This document shows positions 10,270-17,772 of a DNA stretch of 64,000 nucleotides, in pieces. Origin of the DNA: Verrucomicrobiota bacterium. Its GTDB lineage: Bacteria; Verrucomicrobiota; Verrucomicrobiia; Limisphaerales; JACRJZ01. How positions within the stretch are numbered: position 1 is the stretch's first letter; each line of letters opens with the position of its first letter. The position numbers and the translations under genes were made by a program. The stretch spans positions 1 to 64,000 of the forward strand of contig JACRJZ010000097.1 of assembly GCA_016219875.1 (NCBI GenBank), in the 5' to 3' direction. The notes beneath the pieces are model-generated. The model saw only the letters and a program-made list of their open reading frames with translations, was not told where the DNA came from and searched no databases.

Positions 10270-11028
10270 TCAACTCACTGTTTGCCGCTTCAGCCACGTC
10301 AGCCGCAGCCCTTCCAGCGTCAGCGTTGGCTCGACCGTGGTGATCTCCGGCAAGTCCGACGTGATGAGATGCGCGTCGCCCCCGGTGGCCACCACGGGGA
10401 GGCGAGGATGGTTGAGTTCCCGCTGGAGGCCGCAGATCAGTTCTTTGACCAAGCCGCGGAATCCGTGCAACGCGCCCGCGAGCATCGACTCTTCGGTGTT
10501 GCGGCCGATGAAGTGGAGGATGCGGCGGACCTCGATCTTCGGCAGGAGGGCCGTCTTTTCGTGCAAGGAACTGGCCACGAGGCCAAGGCCGGGGGCGATG
10601 AGGCCGCCGACGAAGTTGCCGCGGGAATCCACCACGCTGAAGGTGGCCGCCGTGCCCAAGCCGACCGCCACGCAGGGCGCGCCGAAATGGTGCCGGGCCG
10701 CCACGGCGTTCGCCAGCCGATCCGGTCCGATGGTTTCGGGATGCGGATAGTCCATCCCGATGCCCCGCACCGTGTGATGGGTGAGTTCGAGCCATTCCAC
10801 AGGCCAGAGCCGCAGCACCGCGCGCCGGGCGAGGGGCGTCACCCTGGGCACCACGCTGCACGCGGCCACGCCGTCCAGTTTCGCGCGGCCCGCGAATCGT
10901 CGCACCGGCTCTGCGGCCTTGGCTTGCGGCCAGAGCGCGGTGGGAATGTCCGCGTGTTTGACGACCCGCCGTTCGTTGGCCAGGCCGAGATGCGTGTGCG
11001 TGTTGCCGATGTCCAGGAGCAGGATCAT
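10270..11028 (-). CDS. coaX: Type III pantothenate kinase
   Basis: CoaX phosphorylates pantothenate, the first step of coenzyme A synthesis. The 252-residue protein shows the ASKHA-fold signatures of the type III family: LLLDIGNTHTHLG at the N-terminus (catalytic Asp6 and the phosphate loop), GPDRLANAVA in the middle and VGLGTAATFSVVD for the second phosphate motif. Length matches the family (about 250-260 aa). The start at 11028 gives the canonical MILLLDIGNT. A 53-bp gap separates it from the transaldolase-like gene upstream on the same strand, so the two may be co-transcribed. Unlike in many bacteria, birA is not adjacent. Confidence 0.93.
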   Translation of the reverse strand: MILLLDIGNTHTHLGLANERRVVKHADIPTALWPQAKAAEPVRRFAGRAKLDGVAACSVVPRVTPLARRAVLRLWPVEWLELTHHTVRGIGMDYPHPETIGPDRLANAVAARHHFGAPCVAVGLGTAATFSVVDSRGNFVGGLIAPGLGLVASSLHEKTALLPKIEVRRILHFIGRNTEESMLAGALHGFRGLVKELICGLQRELNHPRLPVVATGGDAHLITSDLPEITTVEPTLTLEGLRLTWLKRQTVS

Positions 11029-11081
11029 GAAGGGTCACGCCGTTGCATCGCTTCGGCCTGAAGGCATCGCTGGCCTGGGCC

Positions 11082-11804
11082 TCAAAGCGTGAAGCCGGCG
11101 GAGGCGGCATCCGCGGCAAACATCTTCACCGTGTCCAGAGAAAGCTCACCCAGGTCCATGCCGCCCAGTTTGAGCGCCTTGGCGAGGACGTCGTGCGGCA
11201 CGGTCACGATCCGGCAGCCGCTGGCTTCAGCCTGCCAGATGTTCAGCACTTCGCGCACGCTGGCCCACAGCAACTCGGCCTTGGGCTGGCCCTCGAGCAG
11301 CGCCAGCGCGGCCCGCATCAGCGGCATGGGATCGCGGCCCGTGTCGGCGATGCGCCCGGCAAAAACGCTGACGACTGAGGGCACGGCCGGGTTCAACGCT
11401 TCCGCCACCGTACGCACTTGGCCGAGCGTGAGGATGGCCGTGACGTTCAGTTGCACGCCTTCCCGGGCCAACTCGCGAATGAGCGGGGCCGAGGACTCGC
11501 GGCGGGTGTTCGTGATGGGAATCTTGACATAGACGTTCTTCTGCCACGCCGCGATCTTGAGCGCCTGGCGCTTCATCTCGGCGAACTCGTCGGAGAAGAC
11601 CTCGAACGAGATGGGCTTGGCTGTCACCGTCTGGAGCACGTCCTTCGCGTAAGTCTCGTAGTCGGTGATGCCGGCTTTGCGCATCAGCGTGGGGTTGGTG
11701 GTCAGGCCCTTGATGAGCGGGTTGGCGTAAAGGTCCAGCATGCCTTTCTTGTCCGCGCCGTCGGCGAAGAGCTGAACTTTCAATTGCGATAACGGATTTT
11801 GCAT
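11082..11804 (-). CDS. Transaldolase-like / fructose-6-phosphate aldolase family protein
   Basis: The 240-residue protein belongs to the short transaldolase family (TalC/MipB-like), class I aldolases acting on sugar phosphates. The Schiff-base lysine is Lys94 in VYVKIPITNT. Early residues LFADGADKKGML and GLTTNPTLM match the family's N-terminal strand and Thr-Asn-Pro motif. Family members either transfer dihydroxyacetone (transaldolase) or cleave fructose 6-phosphate; sequence alone does not settle which. It lies upstream of coaX on the same strand. The start at 11804 gives a compact N-terminus; extending it would run into the palindrome upstream. Confidence 0.88.
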   Translation of the reverse strand: MQNPLSQLKVQLFADGADKKGMLDLYANPLIKGLTTNPTLMRKAGITDYETYAKDVLQTVTAKPISFEVFSDEFAEMKRQALKIAAWQKNVYVKIPITNTRRESSAPLIRELAREGVQLNVTAILTLGQVRTVAEALNPAVPSVVSVFAGRIADTGRDPMPLMRAALALLEGQPKAELLWASVREVLNIWQAEASGCRIVTVPHDVLAKALKLGGMDLGELSLDTVKMFAADAASAGFTL

Positions 11805-11888
11805 TTCGGTGGCGGAACCCTAGCACCGCTCCCGGCGAAAACCAAAAGGGTTTTGTCGCCTCGATCAATACCGAGATTCGGGCTGGTA

Positions 11889-11958
11889 GGTGGGGCGAGC
11901 GTACACGCGAGCCGTTTGTCCCCAGGCGGGTCCGGCTCGCGAGTACGCTCGCCCCACC
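11889..11958. repeat. Inverted repeat upstream of the transaldolase gene
   Basis: Arms of 25 bases (11889-11913 and 11934-11958) begin GGTGGGGCGAGCGTAC and end GTACGCTCGCCCCACC, with a 20-base loop. The rest of the 213-bp gap before tcdA shows nothing recognisable. Confidence 0.85.
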
Positions 11959-12017
11959 AAGCTGGTCTTCACCCGCAGGTGATGTCCTTGTGCGTCTCGG
12001 CAAGGATTGAAGTTATG

Positions 12018-12797
12018 TCAGCTCCGAGTCGCCTCCACGATGCCGCGCACCGCCACGCTGGCGGCGGCGAAGCCGAAGGCGCCGGTCACAAAGGTCGCTG
12101 TGCCCAATCCGTGTTCGCAATCGATCTGGACTGGCGCCTCGGGATCGCGCGTGCCGCACACGGAGCCATCCTGCTGCGGAAACAAGGGCGGCTCCGCCGA
12201 GAACACGCAGTCCACGCCAAAAGGCTGTTCGCCACGCGGAAAGCCGCGAAACCTCCTCAGGACCCGCCGCACTTGGCTCAGGAGCCGATCATGGCTGGAA
12301 AACGCCAGGTCCGCCACGCGGATGGCCGTGGGATCGCGTCGTCCCGCCGCGCCGCCGCTGGCCACGATTCGCAGTCCGCGCTCACGGCATTTCGCGATCA
12401 ACAGCGCCTTGTTCGACGGGCCGTCGATGGCGTCGATCACGAAGTCGAACGGCGTGGCCAGCATTTGGTCTGCATTGGCTTCAGAGAAGAACTCGGCAAC
12501 CGGGCAGGTCGTGCAATCTGGGTTGATGGCCCGCGCCCGCTCTGCCATCACCTCGACCTTGGGCCGGCCAATGGCGCCGTCCAGCGCGTGCAATTGCCGG
12601 TTCACGTTGCTCACGCACACGTCATCCAGGTCGATCAGCGTCAACGTTCCCACCGCCGACCGCGCCAGCGCCTCGACGGCCCAGGAGCCGACACCACCGA
12701 GGCCGACGACGCAGACGTGCGCCCGGCGAAGGCGCTCCAACTTCTCCGCGCCAAACAAGCGGGCGATGCCGCCGAACCGCGATGCGTGATCGCTCAT
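12018..12797 (-). CDS. tcdA: tRNA threonylcarbamoyladenosine dehydratase (TcdA/CsdL type)
   Basis: TcdA is an E1-like enzyme that cyclises the t6A37 modification of ANN-decoding tRNAs using ATP. The 259-residue protein starts with RFGGIARLFG, then the nucleotide-binding motif VCVVGLGGVGSWAVEALARS, and has DLDDVCVSNVNRQ and the GR..KVEVM helix typical of the ThiF/MoeB/TcdA fold. The length (about 260 aa) and the C-terminal GLGTATFVTGAFGFAAA region fit TcdA better than MoeB or ThiF, which carry other tails. It lies 18 bp downstream of the prepilin peptidase gene on the same strand. Confidence 0.92.
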   Translation of the reverse strand: MSDHASRFGGIARLFGAEKLERLRRAHVCVVGLGGVGSWAVEALARSAVGTLTLIDLDDVCVSNVNRQLHALDGAIGRPKVEVMAERARAINPDCTTCPVAEFFSEANADQMLATPFDFVIDAIDGPSNKALLIAKCRERGLRIVASGGAAGRRDPTAIRVADLAFSSHDRLLSQVRRVLRRFRGFPRGEQPFGVDCVFSAEPPLFPQQDGSVCGTRDPEAPVQIDCEHGLGTATFVTGAFGFAAASVAVRGIVEATRS

Positions 12798-12815
12798 GGG
12801 GACCGCTCCCTCCGC

Positions 12816-13910
12816 CTACTGCCCCAGCAGCGCCGCGAGCACGCGTTTGCCCGCGAACACCCACACCACCGCCGCCACCGCGATGTACGGCCCGTAGGGC
12901 AGCCGGCTGGACCACTCGTGCCTCTTGAGCGCGATGAGCACCACGCCCACCGTCGCGCCGAGCACCGAACTGAGCATCAGCGCAAAGAGCGTGGCCTGCC
13001 ATCCGAGGAAAGCCCCGATGGCTGCCATGAACTTCACGTCGCCCATGCCCATCGCTTCGCGCGGCAGGATGATGCAGTCGGCGGTGACTTCCATGTGCGG
13101 CATCTCTTCCGGCTTGAGTTCGTCCGGCCCCACCCGCAGCCGTTCCGGGCTGAGCCGCACCGGCACGTTCCAGTAACCGCGATCCACCAGTTCCACCGTG
13201 CGCGCTTCGACGCGGATGGTGTCGGAGTCCCGGAAGAACACTTCCTCGTAGGGGATTTCCGAGTCCGGCAGGATCAACGAGCCTTCCGTGAAGATGATCC
13301 GCGTGCCCGGCGGAAGCGGGATTTTCTGCCGGCCAAACACCAGCTTCCCAATTTGCAGAATGGCCAGGATGACGCCGCCGCCGACCACGATGCCCAGGAA
13401 ACTCGCAAACAGGCTGCCCACGGCATCCTTTCGTTCGTGCAACAGCGGCAGGGCGAAGGAGCACAAGAACCCCGCGCCGATCCCGCCCAGGGTGATCTCG
13501 TCGGGAATGATGAAATGCTCGAAGTCGATGAACGTGGCCGCGATCAAACCGTCCACGAACAGACAATAGATGAACACCAGCCAGGCTGACTTGTGGCCGA
13601 AGGCCAGCCAGCACGAGAGAAACGCGATTCCGGTCAGCAGTTCGACCAGGAAGTAGCGCGCGGAAATCGGGGCACGGCAATTCGCGCAACGGCCTCGTAG
13701 GTAGAGCCAGGTGGCCAACGGGATGTTCAGATACCACGGAATGGCATAGCCGCAGTGCGGACAGTGCGAAGGCGGCGACACGATGCTCTCGCCGCGTGGC
13801 ATCCGATGGATGCAGACGTTGAGGAAGCTCCCCACCATGCAGCCGAAGGTGAAGAAGACCAGCGACCAGAAGTGAAACGGCACAGCGGCCCAAATCTTCG
13901 GGTCAAACAT
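12816..13910 (-). CDS. Prepilin peptidase (A24 family) with a large insert
   Basis: This inner-membrane aspartic peptidase cleaves and methylates type IV prepilins and pseudopilins. The start at 13910 (MFDPKIW) gives 364 residues; the in-frame upstream extension lies in a repeat. Residues 1-100 hold the N-terminal domain with GSFLNVCIHR and the zinc-binding pairs CPHC (50-53) and CANC (75-78). The catalytic aspartates are Asp129 (FIDFEHFIIPDE) and Asp291 (GMGDVKFMA). They are about 160 residues apart rather than about 65 as in typical GspO/PilD, because residues about 196-286 form an extra, mostly hydrophilic segment. No pilin genes are adjacent. Confidence 0.92.
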   Translation of the reverse strand: MFDPKIWAAVPFHFWSLVFFTFGCMVGSFLNVCIHRMPRGESIVSPPSHCPHCGYAIPWYLNIPLATWLYLRGRCANCRAPISARYFLVELLTGIAFLSCWLAFGHKSAWLVFIYCLFVDGLIAATFIDFEHFIIPDEITLGGIGAGFLCSFALPLLHERKDAVGSLFASFLGIVVGGGVILAILQIGKLVFGRQKIPLPPGTRIIFTEGSLILPDSEIPYEEVFFRDSDTIRVEARTVELVDRGYWNVPVRLSPERLRVGPDELKPEEMPHMEVTADCIILPREAMGMGDVKFMAAIGAFLGWQATLFALMLSSVLGATVGVVLIALKRHEWSSRLPYGPYIAVAAVVWVFAGKRVLAALLGQ

Positions 13911-13916
13911 AGCAGA

Positions 13917-14006
13917 GGTCCAAAGTCCAAGGTCCAAAGCCCAAAGTCAGAGTCCGCGTCAGACCCCGCGCGACTTTGGACTTTGGACCTTGGACCTTGG
14001 ACTTGG
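13917..14006. repeat. Inverted repeat made of GGTCCAAAGTCC words
   Basis: The left arm (13917-13948) iterates GGTCCAAAGTCCAA. The right arm (13972-14006) is its near complement, GACTTTGGACTTTGGACC and so on. It fills the gap between the prepilin peptidase and aroE genes. The very low word complexity in each arm is unlike the flanking coding DNA. Confidence 0.85.
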
Positions 14007-14011
14007 TTAGT

Positions 14012-14932
14012 TCAGCCATACACGTTCTTCACCAGCGCCGCTCGCATCACCGCTACGGGCGCGGGTTGGCCGGTCCAGATTTCGAGCGCCTTCACGCCTT
14101 GGTAGAGCAACATGCCGACGCCATTGGCCGCGCGGCAGCCGGCGGCTTTCGCCGCGCACAGCAATGGAGTTTCGGCAGGCCGATAGATCATGTCGTACAC
14201 CGCGCCCGCCTTGGAAAGATCGAAGCGGGCGGAATCGTAGGGCAGGGGATCGCCCGCTTTCAGACCGAGCGAAGTGGCGTTCAGCACCAAGTCCACCGGG
14301 CCGGACGGATAATCCAGCGTGCAGCGGGTGGCGGGAAATCGTTCCCGGATTTCGCGGGCGACGTCTTCGGCTTTGCTGCGGGTGCGATTGACCAGAAAGA
14401 GTTCGGCGACGCCGTCCGACGCCAGCTTGAGCGCCGCCGTCCGTCCAGCGCCGCCCGCGCCCAACAGCAGCGCGCGCGCGCCGCGCAGCGAAATGGCCAG
14501 GTTCTCCTCCACGGACCGCGTGATGGCGCCGGCGTCCGTGTTGAAGCCTTGGCTCCGGGTTTCTGGCGGGACCTCGTCGGGGAACAAAGCCAAGGGCTTC
14601 CACTCGCCGCTGGGTGTTCTCGCTTCAAACCGGATCGTGTTGACTGCGCCCCAGGACCGGGCGGACTCGTCCAGCGCATCGACCATTCCGACGGCGAGCA
14701 GTTTGTGCGGCACGGTGAGATTTACACCGATGAACCTCATTCGTTGCGCGCCAAGAATGGCTTCGCGGAGCTGCTCGGGTGGAACGTCGAACGCCAGGTA
14801 ACGCCAGTTCAGTCCGAGCGCGGCGAGGCCGGCGTTTTGGAAAGCGGGGGAGGCGGAGTGCTTGACCGGATGACCGTACACCGCGCAGTAGCGCGTTGTG
14901 GCGTTGATCGGAGTCGCAAACACGTCGGACAC
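14012..14932 (-). CDS. aroE: Shikimate dehydrogenase
   Basis: AroE reduces 3-dehydroshikimate to shikimate with NADPH in aromatic amino acid synthesis. The 306-residue protein has the substrate-binding GHPVKHSASPAFQNAG, the catalytic-lysine motif NLTVPHK, the catalytic aspartate region GFNTDAGA, and the nucleotide-binding loop LLLGAGGAGRTAAL followed by VNRT, the NADP-type motif. C-terminal NGVGMLLYQG matches the family. Residues around 105-125 form a slightly longer loop than in E. coli AroE (272 aa). The TGA stop lies just beyond the right arm of a repeat, so the repeat marks the gene boundary. Confidence 0.95.
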   Translation of the reverse strand: MSDVFATPINATTRYCAVYGHPVKHSASPAFQNAGLAALGLNWRYLAFDVPPEQLREAILGAQRMRFIGVNLTVPHKLLAVGMVDALDESARSWGAVNTIRFEARTPSGEWKPLALFPDEVPPETRSQGFNTDAGAITRSVEENLAISLRGARALLLGAGGAGRTAALKLASDGVAELFLVNRTRSKAEDVAREIRERFPATRCTLDYPSGPVDLVLNATSLGLKAGDPLPYDSARFDLSKAGAVYDMIYRPAETPLLCAAKAAGCRAANGVGMLLYQGVKALEIWTGQPAPVAVMRAALVKNVYG

Positions 14933-14960
14933 GCCGCGGTTATAGGCAGGGGAGGGGGAA

Positions 14961-15204
14961 GTTCAAAGTTCAAAGTTCCACTTTGAACGTGGTATGTGTT
15001 TAGCGTCGTAGCGCAGGCTTTCCGGCCTGCCGTATCGCAGGTTTTCAACCTGCGGGATGTTGCCGGGCAAAGGCGGGTTTGAACTCGGCGTGTTTCTGAA
15101 CTGGCTACGCCCTGCCGACTGCAAGTCGGCGATACGGCAGGCTGGAAAGCCTGCGCTACGCTAAACACATACTGAACGTGGGACTTTGAACCTCGAACTT
15201 TGAA
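14961..15204. repeat. Composite palindromic element upstream of aroE
   Basis: The outer arms are GTTCAAAGTTCAAAGTTC at the left and the complementary GACTTTGAACCTCGAACTTTGAA at the right. A second arm pair, TATGTGTTTAGCG and CGCTAAACACATA, lies inside them. The core contains GTAGCGCAGG, GCAGGTTTTCAACCTGC, GCCGACTGCAAGTCGGC and GGCAGGCTGGAAAGCCTGCGCTAC modules that also occur, in other orders, in the 195-bp elements at 6093 and 51551. It fills the 281-bp gap between aroE and tRNA-Gln. Confidence 0.85.
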
Positions 15205-15213
15205 TGCGCGAGT

Positions 15214-15287
15214 TGGCTGTCCGACATGGATTCGAACCATGACTATGGGCTCCAAAGACCCGTGTGCTACCATTACACCATCGGACA
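15214..15287 (-). tRNA. tRNA-Gln (anticodon TTG)
   Basis: Read on the minus strand this folds as a tRNA. The acceptor pair is TGTCCGA/TCGGACA with the weak U1-A72 pair usual in tRNA-Gln, the anticodon loop is CTTTGGA with anticodon TTG, the T-arm contains GGTTCGAATCC, and the gene encodes its own 3' CCA. It is a single tRNA gene between a composite repeat and a 244-bp stretch in which nothing else was recognised. Confidence 0.93.
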
Positions 15288-15531
15288 CGGCGCGCGGTAA
15301 ACTAGTCAGCCGACCCGGCGGCGCAAGGGATTTTTTCCATGCCGTCGTGGCGCGGGCGACCCGCCTGCAGAAGTCGAACGGACGACACGCCCGTCGTGCC
15401 GCGCGACAACCGAGTCGGTTGCCGCGACTTTGGCTGCCGGGTCGGCCGCTCTCCTGCTTGGCGGCAGTGCCAAGTTGCGCCCGTTGCCGGGAACACAATT
15501 TGGTCCGGCCGGAATTGGCCGTGGCGGCGGC

Positions 15532-15903
15532 TCAGGTTTTCGCCGGCTTCATCACCACGTTGTCCACGTTCTTGAACAGCGTGAGCAGCATGGAGAACTG
15601 CTGGGTCGCGCGCACGGCGTGCGGCAGGCTGGGGGGCATGTAAAGCAGGTCGCCCGCCCTCAGCGCATGCACTTTGCCGTCCAGGGTCCACTCGCATTCG
15701 CCGGACAACACCTGCACCAGCGCGTGATGCGGTGAGGTGTGTTCGCTGAGTTCCTGGCCGGCGGCAAAGCCAAACAGCACCACGCGCGTGGCCGAGGTCC
15801 GCAGCAGGGTGCGGCTCACAATGCCGTGGGCGGCGAATTGAGTTTCCGTGTTCAGCGAGAGAATCCGCTGTTCGTCGAGACTGACCAAAGGTTGTTCGCT
15901 CAT
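15532..15903 (-). CDS. Small cupin-domain protein
   Basis: The 123-residue protein is a single small beta-barrel of the cupin_2 type. Motif 1 is recognisable as ELSEHTSPHHALVQVLSGE and motif 2 as LRAGDLLYMPPSLPHAV, giving candidate metal ligands His and Glu in motif 1 and His in motif 2. Start at 15903 (MSEQPLVSLDEQRI) is preferred; an upstream in-frame ATG adds 16 residues without family resemblance. Such proteins bind small ligands or regulate or modify metabolites; no specific role can be given. It stands between tRNA-Gln and a peroxiredoxin gene on the same strand. Confidence 0.8.
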   Translation of the reverse strand: MSEQPLVSLDEQRILSLNTETQFAAHGIVSRTLLRTSATRVVLFGFAAGQELSEHTSPHHALVQVLSGECEWTLDGKVHALRAGDLLYMPPSLPHAVRATQQFSMLLTLFKNVDNVVMKPAKT

Positions 15904-16041
15904 GCGGGGAAGATGCGGCACGGCACGGGCCGCGGCTTTGATGCAAATCAAGCGCTGCTTCGTTGGAGCAATCGGGAAACGGGTCGGCCCACGGGCGTCC
16001 GCCGCGGCCTGAACCGAAGGCGCGACTGAGGGCGCCGCCGG

Positions 16042-16608
16042 CTACTTCTTCAGCGTGCCCAGCGACTCCTTGCACTCCGCGAGGTGCGTGTCGGCGGAGG
16101 GAGTGTCTGTGACGTGGGCGACCTTGCCGTCCAAGCCGATCACGAAGCTCACCCGGCGGGCCATGTTGCGGCCGGGGGCCACGCGCACGCCGTACGCGTC
16201 CGCGATCTTGCCCTCAGTGTCCGCGACGAGCGTGAAGTTGAGGTGGTGCTTGGCGACAAACTTCTGGTGGCTCTCCGGTGAATCGAAGCTGACCCCCACG
16301 ATCTCCACGCCGTCTTTCTTGAGGTTCTCGAGCCGGTCGCGCCAGCCGCACGCTTGCTTGGTGCAGCCCGGGGTGTCGTCTTTGGGATAGAAGTAGAGCA
16401 CGACGGCTTTCTTGCCGATCAAGTCGGCGAGCTTCCAGGCTTTGCCTTCACTGTCCACGCCCTCGACCTGCGGCGCCGGGTCACCCGCTTTGACTTTGGT
16501 TTCCGCGGGAGCGGATTCTGAAACCAGCGTCAGGCCCGCCAGGATCGCCGCACAGACGAGGGCGCGTTTCAGGGCTGGGAGGGAGATGGCCACAAGCGAT
16601 GTCTTCAT
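16042..16608 (-). CDS. Exported peroxiredoxin (BCP/PrxQ type)
   Basis: This thiol peroxidase reduces hydrogen peroxide and organic hydroperoxides. The start at 16608 (MKTSLVAISL) gives 188 residues with a signal peptide (hydrophobic AAILAGLTLV, then SAPAE), so it probably acts in the periplasm. The AhpC/TSA-fold domain follows from about residue 40. The peroxidatic cysteine is in DDTPGCTKQAC; a second cysteine five residues on is the resolving Cys of the alpha-2 PrxQ class. YFYPKDDTPGC and the later FVIGLDGKV match the family. The in-frame upstream stretch to 16749 has no signal-like start and is rejected. Confidence 0.9.
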   Translation of the reverse strand: MKTSLVAISLPALKRALVCAAILAGLTLVSESAPAETKVKAGDPAPQVEGVDSEGKAWKLADLIGKKAVVLYFYPKDDTPGCTKQACGWRDRLENLKKDGVEIVGVSFDSPESHQKFVAKHHLNFTLVADTEGKIADAYGVRVAPGRNMARRVSFVIGLDGKVAHVTDTPSADTHLAECKESLGTLKK

Positions 16609-16760
16609 AGTCTTGATAAGAATGCGGCTGGAAGCTACCCGTGCCCGCGGGGTTGTCAAATGGCCGAGGGAAAAGACGAGCTGGAGGAGGCGAAAGCCAA
16701 TCTTGAATGGGGTGGCCGACGGGATTTGAAAGAAGATTGCCAACCGCATCGCCGCCGGGC

Positions 16761-17003
16761 ATGGTTTCCAAGCTATGGCTCGAAGTGCCGGAAAGAATCT
16801 CGTTCCGCGTGAGCGCGGACGCGCGCCAAATACTCCAGGCCGCGCAGGACGCGACGGGCCTGACGCCCACCGAAATGATTAACGGGGCCATCGCCCGCCA
16901 CGGCCCGGAAATGGTGCGGGAGATGATGGCGGAACAGGCGCGCGCGCGCCAGCGCCACGCCGCGCTGCTGGGGATCAGTTCCCCCAACCGATCCGATCTA
17001 TGA
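16761..17003 (+). CDS. Small ribbon-helix-helix-like protein
   Basis: The ATG at 16761 opens an 80-residue reading frame. An in-frame ATG at 16707 lies inside the duplicated tRNA fragment and is not credible as the natural start. The pattern RISFRVSADARQILQAAQDATGLTPTE is split here as RISFRVSADARQ, then ATGLTPTEMINGAI, and resembles the strand-helix-helix of CopG/Arc or DUF1778-type antitoxin DNA-binding proteins. The C-terminus is charged and Arg-rich. It lies within the tRNA-His element remnant. No toxin partner is recognised. Function is inferred from fold pattern only. Confidence 0.45.
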   Translation: MVSKLWLEVPERISFRVSADARQILQAAQDATGLTPTEMINGAIARHGPEMVREMMAEQARARQRHAALLGISSPNRSDL

Positions 17004-17202
17004 GAGGCGGCGGAGACAGCGGTGCAGGAGGCCGTCGAGCACAGTCTGCGCAGGCCCGAAGCCGCCAAACCTGCTTCTCCAACGCCCGCGCCAGCGAGCG
17101 GAGTTGATCGGCCGACAGATGACGGAACTGCCGGGCGCGCTGGGCCGATTCGAAGCGAGCACAGCAGGCACAGGGGATCGGAGAAGGTGAAGAAGTGCTC
17201 AT
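16975..17202 (-). CDS. Small protein with paired CxxC motifs (hypothetical)
   Basis: A 75-residue frame starting at 17202 reads MSTSSPSP, then CACC near residue 12 and CADC near residue 54, separated by a helical, Arg/Gln-rich segment (RQFRHLSADQLRSLARALEK). Two CxxC pairs could bind zinc. It overlaps the end of the RHH-like gene on the other strand and lies inside the tRNA-His element remnant. Another minus-strand frame in the same place is also open, so this gene is uncertain. Confidence 0.3.
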   Translation of the reverse strand: MSTSSPSPIPCACCARFESAQRARQFRHLSADQLRSLARALEKQVWRLRACADCARRPPAPLSPPPLIDRIGWGN

Positions 17203-17250
17203 CGCGCAGTTCGTAAGGCACAGCATCGGCCATACAGTGCTCGATCCTGT

Positions 17251-17397
17251 TCCGATGCGTCGTATCGCTTGGCCCTGGTCAAGAACATCGGGCAAGTGGC
17301 CGAAGAGATGGGCAACAGCCCGAAGATCATTCACGCGCGCTATCGGGAACTAGTGACGCCGACAGCAGCGGAGGAATGGTTTCGGGTGGGTTTGTGA
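17251..17397 (+). pseudogene. Tyrosine recombinase (integrase) C-terminal remnant
   Basis: The frame ending at the TGA 17395-17397 reads DASYRLALVKNIGQVAEEMG, followed by NSPKIIHARYRELV and EEWFRV. This is the C-terminal end of a phage-type integrase: helix, GNSP motif, then the nucleophile Tyr in HARYREL. The usual LRHS box just before ASYRLA is absent and no start or N-terminal domain is found, so the gene is truncated. Its end lies 78 bp from the 3' end of tRNA-His, as expected for an integrase next to its attachment site. Confidence 0.8.
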
Positions 17398-17474
17398 CGG
17401 AAGGTGGAAAGCTGCACCAAATTTGCACCAAAGATTCAAACCTGTTTGTAACATCCTAGTAATCAACCGCAAAA

Positions 17475-17552
17475 TGGGGTGGCCGACGGGATTTGAACCC
17501 GCGACAACCAGATCCACAATCTGGGGCTCTAACCAAGCTGAGCTACGGCCAC
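17475..17552 (-). tRNA. tRNA-His (anticodon GTG)
   Basis: On the minus strand the acceptor stem is GTGGCCG/CGGCCAC, the anticodon loop TTGTGGA gives anticodon GTG, the T-arm is GGGTTCAAATCCC, and the discriminator C plus CCA are encoded. A G at the -1 position (complement of 17553) fits the extra 5' G of tRNA-His. Its last 23 bases are duplicated at 16708-16730, marking it as an integration site. Confidence 0.95.
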
Positions 17553-17772
17553 CGTTGCCGTGCCGCAGAAACTAGTGGGCGTGCGCCAGGGCGTCAAGCA
17601 TCGGGTCGCGCCAAAAAGAAAAGTTGCCGCCCTCGCGGCCAGCGGCCAGATTCAGGGGCTTTCTGATGGGCGCTGTCCTGCAATCCGAGCACGATTCTGT
17701 CGCCGGTTCGATTCCTGAAACCGGCGGCGCCTCGCTTTGGGGCTTGGTCGCGAGCCTGCTTCTCCGAACCGA

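Larger units (their letters stand above)
16706..17497. mobile_element. Decayed integrative element bounded by tRNA-His att repeats
   Basis: A 25-bp exact direct repeat, AATGGGGTGGCCGACGGGAT plus TTGAA, occurs at 16706-16730 and 17473-17497. The second copy is the 3' end of tRNA-His; the first is an isolated duplicate with no tRNA attached. Between them lie a ribbon-helix-helix-like gene, a small CxxC gene and the C-terminal tail of a tyrosine recombinase pointing at the tRNA. This is the standard layout of an element integrated at a tRNA 3' end, here reduced to about 770 bp and apparently unable to move by itself. Confidence 0.8.

Noticed and set aside
15305..15531. Possible gene between tRNA-Gln and the cupin gene
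   Set aside because: Open frames here are short, Arg-rich and differ in all phases; no start, ribosome site or domain stands out.
16706..16730. A second tRNA-His gene
   Set aside because: Only the last 23 bases of the tRNA plus two flanking bases are present; no acceptor 5' half, D-arm or anticodon, so it is an attachment-site duplicate.
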